A stretch of 64,000 bases of DNA, from assembly GCF_003205205.1 (NCBI RefSeq), contig NZ_QJRL01000004.1, forward strand, positions 124,001 to 188,000. The letters are read 5' to 3'. Origin of the DNA: Pseudomonas sp. LB-090624 (GTDB taxonomy: Bacteria > Pseudomonadota > Gammaproteobacteria > Pseudomonadales > Pseudomonadaceae). Positions 9,636-17,514 of this stretch are shown here, in pieces. The stretch's first letter is position 1, and the number at the start of each line of letters is the position of its first letter. The notes below the pieces were generated by a model that was not told where the DNA came from, searched no databases, and was given only the letters and a program-made list of their open reading frames with translations. The translations under genes were made by a program, and so were the position numbers.

Positions 9636-9652
9636 GGGCCCCACTGGGGCCC
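9636..9652. terminator. Shared terminator between convergent atsR and FGE genes
   Basis: GGGCCCC-ACT-GGGGCCC is a perfect 7-bp stem with a 3-nt loop. It lies in the 27-nt gap between two convergent stops and is followed by CTTCTC, so it could serve both directions. Confidence 0.55.
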
Positions 9653-9656
9653 CTTC

Positions 9657-10571
9657 TCATGATTGCAGCACGCATCTAAAGCCGATGTGACTTGTAGGAC
9701 TGTCGACCGCTTGAGGATGTCGAGCAGCAGGTCGGTACCTCTGGCAGTAGTTTGGGGCGCACAAATGTGACCCCCCCTTGATAACCTTTCTTGGTACTGT
9801 ACTCGGATCAAAGGGATCAAGGCTGAGACGCTTCAGCATTTCATCAGTGGAGCAGCAAGACCTCATTGGGTGGTTAGTAGCTACATTCCACCAATCAGAC
9901 GTCCACTCCCACACGTTACCTATCATGTCTACCAGATCGAATCCGTTTGGGGGAAATGCCCCTACAGGTGACGTCCTAAGCCAACCATCAGTCAGGTCGT
10001 TTTCATGTGGAAAGGCGCCCTGCCAGAAGTTAGCCATCATTTTGCCGCCTGGGGCTAGCTCATCTCCCCATGCGTACTCCGAATCGGCCAAGCCCCCCCT
10101 TGCCGCGAACTCCCACTGGTCTTCTGTTGGTAGTGCCTTTCCAACCCATGTCGCATAGGCAAGTGCATCTTCGTATGCAATGTGAACAACCGGATGGTCA
10201 AGTAGGTCATCAATTCCGCTACCAATACCCAGCGGCGCCCGCCAGTAGGCTCCTAATCGATATTCCCACCACGTCCCTGAGTCAGAGGCCAGCTCGGTGA
10301 ATACAGCAGATCCCGCCCCGAAGCACTTGGTGGTCTCCTCTCTAGGGCCCCTTTCCGCAAAGGTGACATAACCTGTTGCGGTTACGAAGGTCTGAAAATC
10401 CAGGTTCGTGACAGGATGGCGATCAATCCAGAAATCTCGCACAGAGCGCTCTGTTCTGGGCCTCTCCTCTGGATAGAACAGATCACTACCCTTCACAAAC
10501 CCTCCTCCCCTAATGAAGCGCATCTCCTTCGTTTTGGGCAGTCCAGTAGAGCTGTCTTGGCTTAGCGTCAT
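9657..10571 (-). CDS. Formylglycine-generating enzyme (sulfatase-modifying factor, SUMF1 family)
   Basis: Oxidises the active-site Cys of type I sulfatases to C-alpha-formylglycine in the cytoplasm. 304 residues. The FGE-sulfatase domain includes GGGFVKGSD and the GNVWEWTSDWW block. Near the C-terminus is KGGSHLCAPNYCQRYRPAAR, which keeps both cysteines (about 271 and 276) of the aerobic FGE copper/active site. Many SUMF1-domain proteins lack these, so this one is predicted to be a true FGE. ATG 10571 was chosen because GAGG lies 9 nt upstream; a TTG five codons earlier has no ribosome site. Divergent from its likely substrate sulfatase. Confidence 0.88.
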   Translation of the reverse strand: MTLSQDSSTGLPKTKEMRFIRGGGFVKGSDLFYPEERPRTERSVRDFWIDRHPVTNLDFQTFVTATGYVTFAERGPREETTKCFGAGSAVFTELASDSGTWWEYRLGAYWRAPLGIGSGIDDLLDHPVVHIAYEDALAYATWVGKALPTEDQWEFAARGGLADSEYAWGDELAPGGKMMANFWQGAFPHENDLTDGWLRTSPVGAFPPNGFDLVDMIGNVWEWTSDWWNVATNHPMRSCCSTDEMLKRLSLDPFDPSTVPRKVIKGGSHLCAPNYCQRYRPAARHPQAVDSPTSHIGFRCVLQS

Positions 10572-10711
10572 ATCGAATAACCTCAATCCAAACCGTTATT
10601 TGCGCATGCATATGCTACTGCATATATTCCCACAATAGTCGAACGGCGGCCTTAGGTGAAGCCTTGGTTCAGCCCCACCTACGAAGGTTTCAGACCTAAC
10701 CGGAGATGCGC
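10572..10711. promoter_or_regulatory. Divergent FGE/sulfatase promoter region
   Basis: A 140-bp spacer between the two start codons. It contains ATGCATATGC at 10606-10615, identical to 10 bases at the sftP start (6257-6266), followed by CATATAT. Sharing between two divergent regions of the island suggests a common regulator, but this is inference. Confidence 0.4.
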
Positions 10712-12148
10712 ATGAGTGAAGCAAAAAGTAGCCGTAAATCAAAGCGGCCTAACGTGGTGATTATCATTGCGGATGACATGGGCTATGGAGACCTTTCCTG
10801 CTACGGAAGCAAGCTTGTAGAAACCCAGAACATTGACAGCATTGCTCACAATGGAGTCCGACTCACTGCTGGTTACGCGTCCGCACCGCTGTGCAGCCCA
10901 TCGCGTGCTGGTCTGATAACCGGGCGTTACCAGCAACGGTTTGGATTCGAGCAACAGGTGTCCTCTGGCGCGTTTCCTGAACGCCACCCTGTACGAAATG
11001 CTGATGGGTCGCTAGCTGAGTTACAGGGAGAGGCAGAGTTTTTGCGCCGGGGCATCCCAACCTCAGAGAAAAACATTGCCGAACTCTTCAAGGCTGCAGG
11101 CTACAAAACTGCGGCGATTGGAAAGTGGCATTTAGGGCACGGTACTGATTTTTTGCCGCAGAACCGAGGGTTCGACCATTCGGTACTGTTCTACGGCAAC
11201 ACAAGCTTACAATCCACTAATCCTGACGATCCTGACATGTTCAGTCTCAAGGTCGATTTCCACGACGAAATCCCCGATACCGCCTGGACTCGCGAAGGAC
11301 TGAACCAAATTCGGGAAAATGGTGAGGTTATTGATGTCGACCAGTACCTACTATTCTACTTCCGCGATCGCGCTGAACAGTACATCAATGAGAACAAAGA
11401 GGAACCGTTCCTCCTTTATTTCGCGATGAACTCTCCGGTACCGCCACTCCAAGTGCCCAAGCACTATTTCGACTCCCTCAAGGAGAAAATCCCAAATATT
11501 GCTGTGCGCGGCTACAACGCCCTGCTTCTGGCGCAAGACGACGCTGTCGGCTCGATTTTAGCAGCACTTCGCAAACATGACCTTGAAGATGACACAATCG
11601 TAATCTTCGTCAGTGACAACGGGACGGCAATAAGCCGACCTGGGAGCAATGCTCCATTCTCCGGTGGGAAATTCTCCACCTGGGAAGGTGGCATCCGCAT
11701 GCCCTACGTCATGCAGTGGCCAGGTCAAATTCCTCCCGGTCTCATTTTTTCCAAGCCCGCGTCTACCCTGGACATTCTCCCTACCGTTGCGGCGGGGTGT
11801 GGGGTCTCGACTGAGGGGTCACAGCCATTGGATGGTGTCGACCTGCTGCCTTATTTCAAAGGTGAAATCATTGCCCCTCCTCATGAGGCGCTGTTCTGGA
11901 AGCTAGATGGCTACTCGGCTGTGAGGGTAGGTAAATGGAAGCTGTACCTTGAAACACATGAAGGCGTAGCAATGCTGTTTGACCTGGATGCGGATCCTAA
12001 AGAGTTAAACGATAAATCCGCCGAAGAGCCTGAGGTATTTTTAGCCCTCAAAGCACGCTACGAAGCTTGGGAAGCAAGCCTGCCGCCACGCGCGTGGACA
12101 AACTACTACGGTGGATTCCGCCGCAAGGTCGGTTTACAGGGACGTTGA
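10712..12148 (+). CDS. Type I (Cys-type) arylsulfatase-like sulfatase
   Basis: Hydrolyses sulfate esters to alcohol or phenol plus sulfate. 478 residues. The start at ATG 10712 has GGAG exactly 6 nt upstream; ATG 10706 touches the GGAG. Metal ligands are in IIIADDMGYGD (Asp21, Asp22) and SDNGT; the catalytic CSPSR is at Cys61-Arg65, followed by GLITGR. KWHLG and the GGKFSTWEGGIRMP block are also present. The Cys at position 61 means it needs formylglycine maturation, supplied next door. No signal peptide, so it is cytoplasmic, in line with import of the intact ester. Substrate (aryl versus other ester) cannot be told; arylsulfatase AtsA-like is the best guess. Confidence 0.88.
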   Translation: MSEAKSSRKSKRPNVVIIIADDMGYGDLSCYGSKLVETQNIDSIAHNGVRLTAGYASAPLCSPSRAGLITGRYQQRFGFEQQVSSGAFPERHPVRNADGSLAELQGEAEFLRRGIPTSEKNIAELFKAAGYKTAAIGKWHLGHGTDFLPQNRGFDHSVLFYGNTSLQSTNPDDPDMFSLKVDFHDEIPDTAWTREGLNQIRENGEVIDVDQYLLFYFRDRAEQYINENKEEPFLLYFAMNSPVPPLQVPKHYFDSLKEKIPNIAVRGYNALLLAQDDAVGSILAALRKHDLEDDTIVIFVSDNGTAISRPGSNAPFSGGKFSTWEGGIRMPYVMQWPGQIPPGLIFSKPASTLDILPTVAAGCGVSTEGSQPLDGVDLLPYFKGEIIAPPHEALFWKLDGYSAVRVGKWKLYLETHEGVAMLFDLDADPKELNDKSAEEPEVFLALKARYEAWEASLPPRAWTNYYGGFRRKVGLQGR

Positions 12149-12201
12149 GTTATTGATTCAGACGTACTATAAACACAGGTTTTATCAGGCTGAGACCGAC
12201 A

Positions 12202-12663
12202 ATGACCGCTAACCATGACCCTCTCGATGATTTGCTGAGCTTAAATCTTCAGGAGTTCTTACCGAATAGACTTGCGGTCTTGTCGAGGCTTGCACAATCG
12301 CTCCTAGCATCTGAGCTCGCCCAGTTTGATATGTCCATCTCTCACTGGAGAATCTTCCTGTGCCTAGCGAAGAATGGCCCCTCGACGGTGAACGGAATTG
12401 CGACATTCACTAAGATTTCGCAATCTGCATTGAGTAGATCGATCACCAAGCTCGACGAACGCGGCTTCGTTTGCAAAACAAAGAATTCTGAAGATCGTAG
12501 GCTTGCGGCAATTTCCATAACTGAAGATGGATTAAATCAGCTGAATGCAGCGATCACTAAAATCACTGCCACTTGGAACGCCTTGCTCGAAGAGCAAGGC
12601 GTAGACAAAACAGCTTTCCTGGAAACAGTGAACGACATAATAACACGCCTTGGTGGCGAGTAA
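12202..12663 (+). CDS. MarR-family transcriptional regulator
   Basis: Winged-helix regulator of 153 residues. The DNA-binding core includes STVNGIATFTKISQSALSRS and the EDRRLAAISITEDG wing. MarR proteins commonly respond to aromatic ligands such as phenols. It starts 53 nt after the sulfatase stop and on the same strand, so it may sense a product of ester hydrolysis. That link is inferred only from position. Confidence 0.85.
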   Translation: MTANHDPLDDLLSLNLQEFLPNRLAVLSRLAQSLLASELAQFDMSISHWRIFLCLAKNGPSTVNGIATFTKISQSALSRSITKLDERGFVCKTKNSEDRRLAAISITEDGLNQLNAAITKITATWNALLEEQGVDKTAFLETVNDIITRLGGE

Positions 12664-12706
12664 CTTAACAGCAACCAACGCCACTTATCCACAAAAACAG
12701 ACTCCT

Positions 12707-12724
12707 GCCGACCATTAGGTCGGC
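12707..12724 (+). terminator. Hairpin between MarR and porin genes
   Basis: GCCGACC-ATTA-GGTCGGC is a perfect 7-bp stem in the 113-nt gap. No T-tract follows. It may attenuate read-through into the porin or be a processing site. Confidence 0.35.
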
Positions 12725-12776
12725 GGCTTCCGCTCGTCTGGATTTTTGAAGCGCGAAGGCATAACAGGATCTTTTC

Positions 12777-14024
12777 ATGCACTCGACCATCGGTACTGAA
12801 AAACTTTTTATAGGCGTGGTGCTTTTTCTATCGCAGGCATCCTTGGCGTCAGCTCACGTGCTTGATGACAGCAAAATGGTTATCGATTTTCGCAACTTCT
12901 ATATGAACCGAAACTTTGTGAACGAAAATGCTTTGATCTCTCGACAATACAGCTGGTCTCAAGGGGTCTTGGGAAACTTTTCATCAGGATTTACAGACAC
13001 ACTCATCGCAGTCGGGTTTGATCTCAACGCACAATATGCTCTTCGCATAGATTCATCAGGTAATGACGGCTCATTACCGTTCAGCAGTGATTCGAAGAAA
13101 ACGAGTCCAGACTATAGTAGAGCCGGTACGACCTTGAAGCTTAGACTCAATCGTACACTTGCTTTGATCGGTGATCAGCAACCGAACTACCCCATCATGG
13201 GAAGCGAGACGTCCCGGCAGTTACCTTCTGTTGCTCAAGGAGCTGTAGTGCAGAGTCGGGATCTCGAAGGTTTTACTTTTACCGGTGGGCGCTACTGGTC
13301 GCAGGTAACACGAGATTCATCCGAGCATGCCGACTTATACTTGATGAATCAAAGCAAGAACCAAGCAAGTGAGAATGGCCTAGACTTTCTGGGCATCGAC
13401 TATGATGTGACTCAAAACTTTAGAGTCAGCCATTGGCAATCTGTACTCCATGACATCTATAAACAACGCTATATAGGAATACAGTTTCGCCACCCCGTCG
13501 GCAAAATTACGACTCTCGGACTTGACATAAGATTAAACGACTTTCACCCAGACGGTAGTCAGTTAGGCGGTGAGATTGACAATAGAAACTACGGCGCAGG
13601 GCTCAGCCTCACCCGAGGTAACCACTTGATCGGTGCAACCTATCAGCGAATGCTCGGTACCACTGGCTACCCGTCGCTTAGCGGCAACACAGATGTGACG
13701 TCCCTTGTAGGATGGTCTTCATTAGGTTTCACCAGACCAAATGAACATTCATGGTCAATTCGACATGTCTACAATATGGCGGGAATTGGGTTGCCGGGTG
13801 GTAGATTTTTTACTCGCTATACCAAGGGCACGCAAATTGAGAGGGGTGAGGGCTTGTCTCGGGATAAGGAAACAGAAACAGATTTTATCGTTGATTACGC
13901 CTTCCAGTCCGGCTCACTGAGGAACTTATCACTGCAACTTCGTTATATTCCGATCCGGCAAAAATTCGGTTCAGACGCCGACACCATACGGTTCAGTGCC
14001 AACTACACCTGGAATGTTTGGTAA
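12777..14024 (+). CDS. OprD-family outer-membrane porin
   Basis: Outer-membrane channel of 415 residues with a signal peptide ending near SASA and an OprD-like barrel: the N-terminal block around IDFRNFYMNRNF and YSWSQG, and a C-terminus ending FSANYTWNVW. OprD proteins give specific passage to small acids and aromatics. The mature chain has no Cys and about 6 Met. It is the last gene of the sulfatase-MarR-porin run, so it may admit the sulfate ester or the released organic part; both are inferred. Confidence 0.85.
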   Translation: MHSTIGTEKLFIGVVLFLSQASLASAHVLDDSKMVIDFRNFYMNRNFVNENALISRQYSWSQGVLGNFSSGFTDTLIAVGFDLNAQYALRIDSSGNDGSLPFSSDSKKTSPDYSRAGTTLKLRLNRTLALIGDQQPNYPIMGSETSRQLPSVAQGAVVQSRDLEGFTFTGGRYWSQVTRDSSEHADLYLMNQSKNQASENGLDFLGIDYDVTQNFRVSHWQSVLHDIYKQRYIGIQFRHPVGKITTLGLDIRLNDFHPDGSQLGGEIDNRNYGAGLSLTRGNHLIGATYQRMLGTTGYPSLSGNTDVTSLVGWSSLGFTRPNEHSWSIRHVYNMAGIGLPGGRFFTRYTKGTQIERGEGLSRDKETETDFIVDYAFQSGSLRNLSLQLRYIPIRQKFGSDADTIRFSANYTWNVW

Positions 14025-14049
14025 CTTCCTATGAATCGCCCCTGGTATC

Positions 14050-14181
14050 CTAGACGCTCTCCAAGCTCAGGAAATAGCGTTGCTCATACTCTACTGGAGA
14101 CGGCTGCATAGCATTGCTATGTCGACGTTTAGGGTTATAGAACATATCGATGTAATCGAAACTATCACTTCGGGCTTCTTC
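14050..14181 (-). pseudogene. IS3-family transposase OrfB, C-terminal remnant
   Basis: About 43 codons ending at a stop at 14050 match the extreme C-terminus of IS3-group OrfB: REEARSDSFDYIDMFYNPKRR followed by HSN, then SPVEYEQRYF. Nothing upstream in this frame is transposase-like; it runs straight into the core EamA gene. No inverted repeat was seen. It marks the right edge of the sulfate-ester island. Confidence 0.85.
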
Positions 14182-14201
14182 ACGCCGGATCAAAGGGCGA
14201 G

Positions 14202-15077
14202 TCAGGCCTTGCCGGCCAGCGGCGCCTGTGTGCGCCCACCCAGGCGGCTCAGCCACACCGACGCCAGGATGATCCCCCCGCCGATGAACAGCCGCCCCAG
14301 CGGCTCGTGTTGGTTCCAGATCAACAGGTTCAGCAGCAGCCCCACCGGCACATGCAGGTTGTTCATCACCGCCAGCGTACCGCCAGAAACCAGGCATGCA
14401 CCTTTGTTCCACCAGTACAGCCCCAGCGCCGTCGGACACAGCCCCAGGAACAACAGCACCAGCCATTGCACGTCAGTGCTCGGCAAGTGCTGGGTATTGC
14501 CGAACAGCAGGAAGGCCGGCAGCACCACCAGCAGGGCGCCGAGGTAGAAGTAACCGAAGCGGGCGTAATGCGGCAAGTCGCTGGGGTTGCGCGCGACCAG
14601 GTGGCGGTACAGCACCTGGCCGGCGGCGTAGGTGAAGTTGGCCAGTTGCAGCAGCAGGAAGCCGATGAAGAACTCACCGCTGATGCTGTCGAAACGGATC
14701 ACCGCAGCACCGGCCACGGCGACCAGCGCGGCCACTAGCGCCCAAGCGTTGAAGCGCCGGTTCAGGGCGTCTTCGATCAAGGTCACGTGTAGCGGCGTGA
14801 GGATCGTGAACAGCAGCACCTCCGGTACGGTGAGCACGCGGAAACTCAGGTATAGGCAGACATAGGTGATGCCGTACTGCAGCGCGCCTATCAACAGCAT
14901 GGAGCGCATGAAGCGTGGCTCGACCTGGCGCCAGCGGGTCAGCGGCAGGAACACCAGGCCGGCCAGCAGCACCCTGGCGAGTACTGCGAAATAGCTGTCG
15001 ACGTGCCCTGCCAGGTACTCGCCGATCAAGCTGAAGGAAAACGCCTGGATCAGCGCGACGATTATCAGGTAGCCCAT
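14202..15077 (-). CDS. EamA/DMT-family transporter
   Basis: Inner-membrane protein of 291 residues with about ten hydrophobic segments arranged as two EamA repeats, as in metabolite exporters (RhaT/YdcZ superfamily). The second repeat starts near residue 150 and includes the LFLGLCPTALGLYWWNKGA block. Substrate unknown. The gene appears complete, but its stop lies only about 20 nt from the IS3 remnant, so the last residues could have been replaced during insertion. Confidence 0.85.
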   Translation of the reverse strand: MGYLIIVALIQAFSFSLIGEYLAGHVDSYFAVLARVLLAGLVFLPLTRWRQVEPRFMRSMLLIGALQYGITYVCLYLSFRVLTVPEVLLFTILTPLHVTLIEDALNRRFNAWALVAALVAVAGAAVIRFDSISGEFFIGFLLLQLANFTYAAGQVLYRHLVARNPSDLPHYARFGYFYLGALLVVLPAFLLFGNTQHLPSTDVQWLVLLFLGLCPTALGLYWWNKGACLVSGGTLAVMNNLHVPVGLLLNLLIWNQHEPLGRLFIGGGIILASVWLSRLGGRTQAPLAGKA

Positions 15078-15176
15078 GGTTGCCTCTCGTGGATCAAGGC
15101 CGCGACCTTAGCGGGTTGCAGCGAATGAGTTCAACCATTCAGGTGCCTGTCGTGGTTTTTTTGTTGGGGCATAAAT

Positions 15177-15392
15177 CGAGCGCCGCCCGCGCGGCGCATC
15201 GCGAGCTGCGCTCGCTCCTACGTTTGTTTCGGGCCAATTATTCCTGGGGGATTTGCACGCGAACGCCTGGGCGCATGGCCAGATATCGCGTCGTACGAAC
15301 AAGGCGGTCGCGCGCGCTGGCGCAGGCGATACTGGCCCGAAACAAACGTAGGAGCGAGCGCAGCTCGCGATGCGCCGCGCGGGCGGCGCTCG
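15177..15392. repeat. Perfect 60-bp inverted repeat with 96-bp spacer
   Basis: 15177-15236 and 15333-15392 are exact reverse complements over 60 bases. The outer part is GC-rich (CGAGCGCCGCCCGCGCGGCG...) and the inner part ends in ACGTTTGTTTCGGGCCA. Each arm also contains smaller palindromes such as CGCGAGCTGCGCTCGC. It resembles a REP doublet or REPIN-like mobile palindrome in the gap between EamA and azoR. Confidence 0.9.
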
Positions 15393-15426
15393 TTCTCGCA
15401 GGCACTACAAGGCTCAGAACAGTCAC

Positions 15427-15452
15427 AAAAAAAGCCCGGCCATTGGCCGGGC
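15427..15452 (-). terminator. Rho-independent terminator of azoR
   Basis: On the minus strand GCCCGGCC-AAT-GGCCGGGC (8-bp stem) is followed by seven T. It lies 54 nt after the azoR stop. Confidence 0.85.
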
Positions 15453-15505
15453 AGGTACACCCAAAGGAGCAAAAACAGGTGTCAGGGTTGGGAATTCGTG
15501 AAGCC

Positions 15506-16105
15506 TCAGGCTACCGCCGCCAGCTTGGCCTTGGCCTGGTTGACGCCCTTCTCGTGGAACTCGCCGCTCATGTTCAGGCCTTCGGCATGGATGAAATCGA
15601 CATCATGAATACCGATGAAGGCCATTACCTGGCGCAGATACGGTTCCTGGTGGTCACTGCTGGCGCCGGCATGGATGCCGCCACGGGCAGTCAGCACAAT
15701 GGCACGCTTGCCAGTCAGCAAGCCCTGCGGGCCGGTCGGGGTGTACTTGAACGTGATGCCGGCACGCAGCACATGGTCCAGCCAGGCTTTCAGGGTGCTG
15801 GGAATGGTGAAGTTGTACATGGGCGCAGCCATTACCAGCACGTCGGCAGCCAACAACTCATCCGTCAGTTCGTTGGAACGGGCCAAGGCCTCCAGTTCGG
15901 CGGCGCTGCGCTGTTCTTCGGGTTTCATCCAGCCGCCCAGCAGGTTCGCGTCCAGGTGGGGTACCGGGCTTACTGCCAGGTCGCGCACAGTGATCTGATC
16001 GGCCGGGTGGGCAGCCTGCCATTGCTGGATGAAATCTTTGGTCAGCTGACGGGAAATGGAATCCTGCTGGCGGGCGCTGCTTTCGATGATCAGTACACGG
16101 GACAT
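15506..16105 (-). CDS. azoR: FMN-dependent NADH-azoreductase
   Basis: Cytoplasmic flavodoxin-fold quinone/azo reductase of 199 residues, the normal AzoR length. The N-terminal IIESSARQQDSISRQL binds FMN phosphate, and MAAPMYNFTIPSTLKAWLDH is the family signature. It reduces quinones and azo compounds with NAD(P)H. GGAGG lies 6 nt before the ATG and a strong terminator follows, so it is a single-gene unit. Confidence 0.93.
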   Translation of the reverse strand: MSRVLIIESSARQQDSISRQLTKDFIQQWQAAHPADQITVRDLAVSPVPHLDANLLGGWMKPEEQRSAAELEALARSNELTDELLAADVLVMAAPMYNFTIPSTLKAWLDHVLRAGITFKYTPTGPQGLLTGKRAIVLTARGGIHAGASSDHQEPYLRQVMAFIGIHDVDFIHAEGLNMSGEFHEKGVNQAKAKLAAVA

Positions 16106-16214
16106 GGGGTGCCTCCATCGGCAAAAAAGGGTGCGATTCGATGGAGGTGAGATTAAGGCTTGACCTATCGATAAAAAAGCGTAAAAAGTGGGTCCAATCT
16201 ATCGATTAATCAGT

Positions 16215-16529
16215 TTATTCCGCTGTGCAGTTCAAGGCGATCCGCAGTTTGATGATTTGCCGATTGAATTTGGCAGTGACGTCGACGCTTTTACCCGCCG
16301 GTACGTTCACACGGCGTACCCGCGGTGCCTCCGGGCCATTGCGGAAGGTCACCTTGCATGCAGCCGGGACCTGCCCATAGTTGTTGAGGGTGATGGCGCC
16401 AATGTCATAGGCCGTGTCATAGGCGGTGTAGTCGAGCTTGACCCCGGTCAGCTCCTTCTCCACATCGATGGGATAAGCCATGGCCCCGAGGGGCAGGCAC
16501 ATCAGTATTGCCGCACAACATTTCTTCAT
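16215..16529 (-). CDS. Small exported protein of unknown function
   Basis: 104 residues with a clear signal peptide (MKKCCAAILMCLPLGAMA, cleavage before YPIDVEKEL). The mature part is probably beta-rich and has a pair of cysteines (near PAACKVTF and ALNCTAE) that could form a disulfide in the periplasm. AAGGAG precedes the ATG. It is a conserved Pseudomonas type that databases sometimes mislabel as a phosphoglycerate kinase; nothing in the sequence supports that. Divergent from the LysR gene. Confidence 0.8.
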   Translation of the reverse strand: MKKCCAAILMCLPLGAMAYPIDVEKELTGVKLDYTAYDTAYDIGAITLNNYGQVPAACKVTFRNGPEAPRVRRVNVPAGKSVDVTAKFNRQIIKLRIALNCTAE

Positions 16530-16577
16530 GGGCCGCTCTCCTTGAAAGAGCGCAGCTTAGGACAACAGGAGCGAAAG

Positions 16578-17501
16578 ATGAAAGCGCCGCGCGTAACCCT
16601 TGACCAGTGGCGAACCCTGCAAGCAGTGGTCGATCACGGCGGGTTTGCCCAGGCCGCCGAGGCCTTGCACCGCTCGCAGTCGTCGGTCAGCTACACCGTG
16701 GCCCGCATGCAGGAGCAGCTGGGCGTCCCGCTGTTGCGCATCGATGGCCGCAAGGCGGTGCTGACCGAGGCCGGCAATGTGCTGCTGCGCCGCTCGCGCC
16801 ACCTGGTCAAGCAGGCCAGCCAGCTTGAAGACCTGGCCCACCACATGGAACAGGGTTGGGAAGCCGAAGTGCGCCTGGTGGTCGATGCCGCCTATCCCAG
16901 CGCCCGCCTGGTACGCGCGCTGGCTGCGTTCATGCCACAAAGCCGCGGCTGCCGGGTACGCCTGCGTGAAGAAGTGCTGTCTGGCGTGGAGGAAGTGATG
17001 CACGAAGGCATCGCCGACCTGGCCATCAGCAGCTACAGCATCGGCGGCTACCTGGGCGCCGAACTGAGCGCCGTGGAGTTCGTCGCCGTCGCCCACCCCG
17101 AGCACAGCCTGCACCGCCTGGGCCGTGAACTGACCTTCCAGGACCTTGAAAGCCAGTTGCAGGTAGTGATCCGCGACTCGGGCCGCGCCCAGCCCCGTGA
17201 CGTCGGCTGGCTGGGCGCCGAGCAGCGCTGGACCGTCGGCAGCCTGGGCACTGCCGCTACCTTCGTCAGCAGCGGCCTGGGCTTCGCCTGGCTCCCTCGG
17301 CACATGATCGAGCGCGAACTGCGCGAAGGCGTGCTCAAGCCCTTGCCGCTGGATCAGGGTGGCAGCCGCCACCCACTGTTCTACCTTTATTCGAGCAAAG
17401 AGAAGACCTTGGGCCCTGCCACGCAGATTCTCATCGACCTGCTGCGCAACTTCGACACCGCGCCACTGGACGTGCCCTTCGCAGCCCCCCCACAAGCCTG
17501 A
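16578..17501 (+). CDS. LysR-family transcriptional regulator
   Basis: 307 residues. The helix-turn-helix includes GGFAQAAEALHRSQSSVSYT and the wing LTEAGNVLLRR; a substrate-binding-like effector domain follows. ATG 16578 has AGGAG 6 nt upstream; the longer open frame antisense to the neighbouring small gene is not used. It is followed 13 nt later by the hydrolase gene and may be cotranscribed with it. The target is unknown. Confidence 0.88.
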   Translation: MKAPRVTLDQWRTLQAVVDHGGFAQAAEALHRSQSSVSYTVARMQEQLGVPLLRIDGRKAVLTEAGNVLLRRSRHLVKQASQLEDLAHHMEQGWEAEVRLVVDAAYPSARLVRALAAFMPQSRGCRVRLREEVLSGVEEVMHEGIADLAISSYSIGGYLGAELSAVEFVAVAHPEHSLHRLGRELTFQDLESQLQVVIRDSGRAQPRDVGWLGAEQRWTVGSLGTAATFVSSGLGFAWLPRHMIERELREGVLKPLPLDQGGSRHPLFYLYSSKEKTLGPATQILIDLLRNFDTAPLDVPFAAPPQA

Positions 17502-17514
17502 GAGGACCGCGCCC

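Noticed and set aside
15177..15392. CRISPR array
   Set aside because: Only two arms, inverted rather than direct, and no regularly spaced repeats anywhere in the window.
15080..16150. A 356-codon plus-strand open frame through the 60-bp inverted repeat and azoR
   Set aside because: It runs through a palindrome, a terminator and antisense azoR, with no family features.
16215..16529. Phosphoglycerate kinase
   Set aside because: The name attached to this small family in some annotations is not supported; the protein is 104 residues and exported.
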